In this document: positions 62,368 to 64,000 of the stretch, in pieces
How the letters are laid out: each line of letters opens with the position of its first letter
Numbering within the stretch: the stretch's first letter is position 1
Source: Kaistella treverensis
GTDB lineage: Bacteria > Bacteroidota > Bacteroidia > Flavobacteriales > Weeksellaceae
NCBI RefSeq assembly: GCF_900114045.1
Contig: NZ_FORQ01000002.1
Span: forward strand, 248,001 to 312,000
DNA: 64,000 bases
Reading direction: 5' to 3'
Program-made: the position numbers and the translations under genes
The notes under the pieces: model-generated
The model's database searches: none
Told to the model about the DNA's origin: nothing
Seen by the model: only the letters and a program-made list of their open reading frames with translations

Positions 62368-64000
62368 TTACTTTAAAAAAATCAGCAAAATGTTAATATC
62401 TGAAGGCGAAACACCACTTATTCTAACAGCTTGAGCTATGGTTTTTGGCCGGATTTTATCTAATTTTTGTCGCGCTTCGGTTGACAATGATTTCAAATCT
62501 GAGTAGTTAAAATTTTCAGGTATTTTAATAGTTTCCAATTTCTGAAGTTTTGCGACATTGTCGCGTTCTTTATCAATGTATCCTTTGTACTTAATATTTA
62601 TTTCAGCCTGCTCTTTAATTTCAGGTCCAAAATTCGCGGTAAAATTTTTAATTAAATCTATCTGTTCCAATTTCTCCAGCGTCATATTTGGACGTGTTAA
62701 TAGGGTCGCAGTTTTAAAAGCCTGATCAACAGGTGAAGATTGAATTTCAGTTAGTATTGGATTTATAACACCTGGTTTTAAGGATGTATTTTTTAGAAAT
62801 GTTTCAAGTTTTTCGCTTTCGTCGATTTTCTTTTGAACTTTTTTAAGTCTCTCTGCGCTGGCTAAACCTAAATTGTACGATTTTTCGGTAAGACGAATAT
62901 CAGCATTATCCTGACGCAACAAGAGGCGATATTCAGCGCGCGAGGTAAACATTCGGTACGGTTCTTCAGTTCCTTTTGTAATTAAATCGTCAATCAGAAC
63001 TCCAATATATGCTTCATTTCTGTTTAAAGTGAAAGCATCTTTACCATGGACTTTATTGTGTGCATTAATACCTGCCATTAGACCTTGTCCAGCTGCTTCT
63101 TCGTAACCTGTTGTGCCATTAATTTGTCCTGCAAAATAAAGGTTATTTATAAGTTTAGTTTCTAAGGTATGGGTAAGCTGAGTAGGAGGGAAGTAATCAT
63201 ATTCTATTGCATAACCTGGTCTGAAAACTTTGGCATTTTCAAAGCCTGGAATATGACGCATCGCTTTCAACTGAACCTCTTCAGGAAGTGAAGAACTAAA
63301 ACCATTAATATACATTTCTACAGTTCGCCAACCTTCCGGCTCTACAAAAAGCTGATGTCTTTCACGTTCTGCAAACCTATTTATTTTATCTTCAATACTT
63401 GGGCAATAGCGCGGGCCCGTGCTTTGAATTGTGCCGTTAAACATCGGACTTCTGTCAAAACCTTCGCGTAAGATTTCATGAACAGTTTCGTTCGTGTAAA
63501 CAATATGACAACTCATTTGTTTTGTCATTTTTGGTGTGTCTAAAAAGGAAAAACTTTGAGGGTTTTCATCACCTTTTTGTTCTTCCATTTTGGAATAGTC
63601 CAACGTTCTGCCGTCAACACGCGGAGGTGTTCCGGTTTTCATACGGCCCGCTTCAAAACCGAATGAAATAAGCTGCTCTGTTATTCCTACAGCTCGTGGT
63701 TCACCCATTCTTCCGCCACCAAGTTGCTTATCCCCAACGTGAATTAAACCATTAAGAAAAGTTCCGTTGGTTAAAACAACAGATTTTGCTTTTATCTTTA
63801 AACCAAGCGAGCTTACGACACCTGCTACAGCGTCATTTTCTATAATTAAGCTTTTTACCATATCCTGAAAAAAATCCAGGTTTGGTGTCTGTTCTAAAGC
63901 AATCCTCCATTCTTCGGCAAATAGCATTCGGTCATTCTGCGTTCTTGGCGACCACATTGCCGGACCTTTTGAAAGATTCAGCATTTTAAACTGAATCGCA
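62368..64000 (-). CDS. mnmG: tRNA uridine-5-carboxymethylaminomethyl synthesis enzyme MnmG (partial)
   Basis: FAD-dependent enzyme that, with MnmE, modifies U34 of several tRNAs. The gene runs past the right edge, so its 5' end is missing; about 544 C-terminal residues are visible. Recognisable segments are FKMLNLSKGPAMWSPRTQ, VVLTNGTFLNGLIHVGD, GRMKTGTPPRVDGRTLD, TGYEEAAGQGLMAGINAH and RAEYRLLLRQDNADIRLT. The first in-frame Met seen in the window is internal. It is often next to the origin in bacteria. Confidence 0.96.
   Translation of the reverse strand, partial: AIQFKMLNLSKGPAMWSPRTQNDRMLFAEEWRIALEQTPNLDFFQDMVKSLIIENDAVAGVVSSLGLKIKAKSVVLTNGTFLNGLIHVGDKQLGGGRMGEPRAVGITEQLISFGFEAGRMKTGTPPRVDGRTLDYSKMEEQKGDENPQSFSFLDTPKMTKQMSCHIVYTNETVHEILREGFDRSPMFNGTIQSTGPRYCPSIEDKINRFAERERHQLFVEPEGWRTVEMYINGFSSSLPEEVQLKAMRHIPGFENAKVFRPGYAIEYDYFPPTQLTHTLETKLINNLYFAGQINGTTGYEEAAGQGLMAGINAHNKVHGKDAFTLNRNEAYIGVLIDDLITKGTEEPYRMFTSRAEYRLLLRQDNADIRLTEKSYNLGLASAERLKKVQKKIDESEKLETFLKNTSLKPGVINPILTEIQSSPVDQAFKTATLLTRPNMTLEKLEQIDLIKNFTANFGPEIKEQAEINIKYKGYIDKERDNVAKLQKLETIKIPENFNYSDLKSLSTEARQKLDKIRPKTIAQAVRISGVSPSDINILLIFLK

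Overview
The window reads as chromosomal DNA of a gliding-type Bacteroidota, most likely family Weeksellaceae (Chryseobacterium/Kaistella-like). Evidence: AT-rich DNA with TANNTTTG -7 promoter boxes; lineage markers such as GldH, a SprE/PorW-like lipoprotein, a GLPGLI-family protein, type III glutamine synthetase and the FeoAB plus Cys-rich peptide set; and secreted proteins with Bacteroidota-style signal or lipoprotein peptides. I saw no rRNA, tRNA, CRISPR array, prophage or insertion sequence. Almost all of the window is vertically inherited core genome with dense, short operons.

Layout. 0-3 kb: leftward hemA-hemC-hemD (early tetrapyrrole synthesis). 3.2-8.8 kb: rightward mreB-mreC-mreD-mrdA-rodA, the elongasome operon, with 4-nt translational overlaps. 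8.8-9.4 kb: a non-coding array of about eight degenerate ~78-bp repeats. 9.5-18.4 kb: NlpC/P60 lipoprotein, type III glutamine synthetase, a protein with a nucleoside-phosphorylase-like end, M1 peptidase, coaX and a secreted unknown. 18.4-24.7 kb: leftward tadA, two envelope proteins, rplY-prs, and an SGNH lipoprotein/FadL pair. 25.1-32.2 kb: rightward ricT-gldH-PBP1A, SelO and a membrane protein. 32.3-37.7 kb: leftward TPR protein, glmM and the feo operon. 37.9-46.9 kb: GLPGLI protein, DinB protein, beta-barrel receptor, cupin-like/JmjC protein, M14 peptidase, lepA. 47.1-53.3 kb: an ECF sigma/anti-sigma/periplasmic triad, then DUF2520, KdsC-like, Maf and SprE-like genes. 53.3-59.4 kb: a leftward cluster tsaB, SDR, yraN, S66 peptidase, LysE, rnr, rpiB. 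59.4-64 kb: a 0.6-kb AT-rich spacer with DnaA-box-like sites, pgk, a repeat cluster, a methyltransferase, a near-perfect parS site and the 3' part of mnmG.

Themes. Cell-wall growth (MreBCD, PBP2, RodA, PBP1A, GlmM, NlpC/P60, S66 peptidase) and gliding/type IX secretion (GldH, SprE-like) are well represented. Two non-coding observations stand out. First, a family of short elements (a hairpin with a TAAAA loop, then a T-run and a TTTT-rich arm) is scattered through intergenic spacers and forms two tandem clusters. Second, a parS-like palindrome lies about 2.5 kb from a spacer with DnaA-box-like sites, next to mnmG, which suggests that the right end of the window is close to the replication origin. 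Several gene starts were moved downstream because a promoter -7 box overlaps the longest reading frame.
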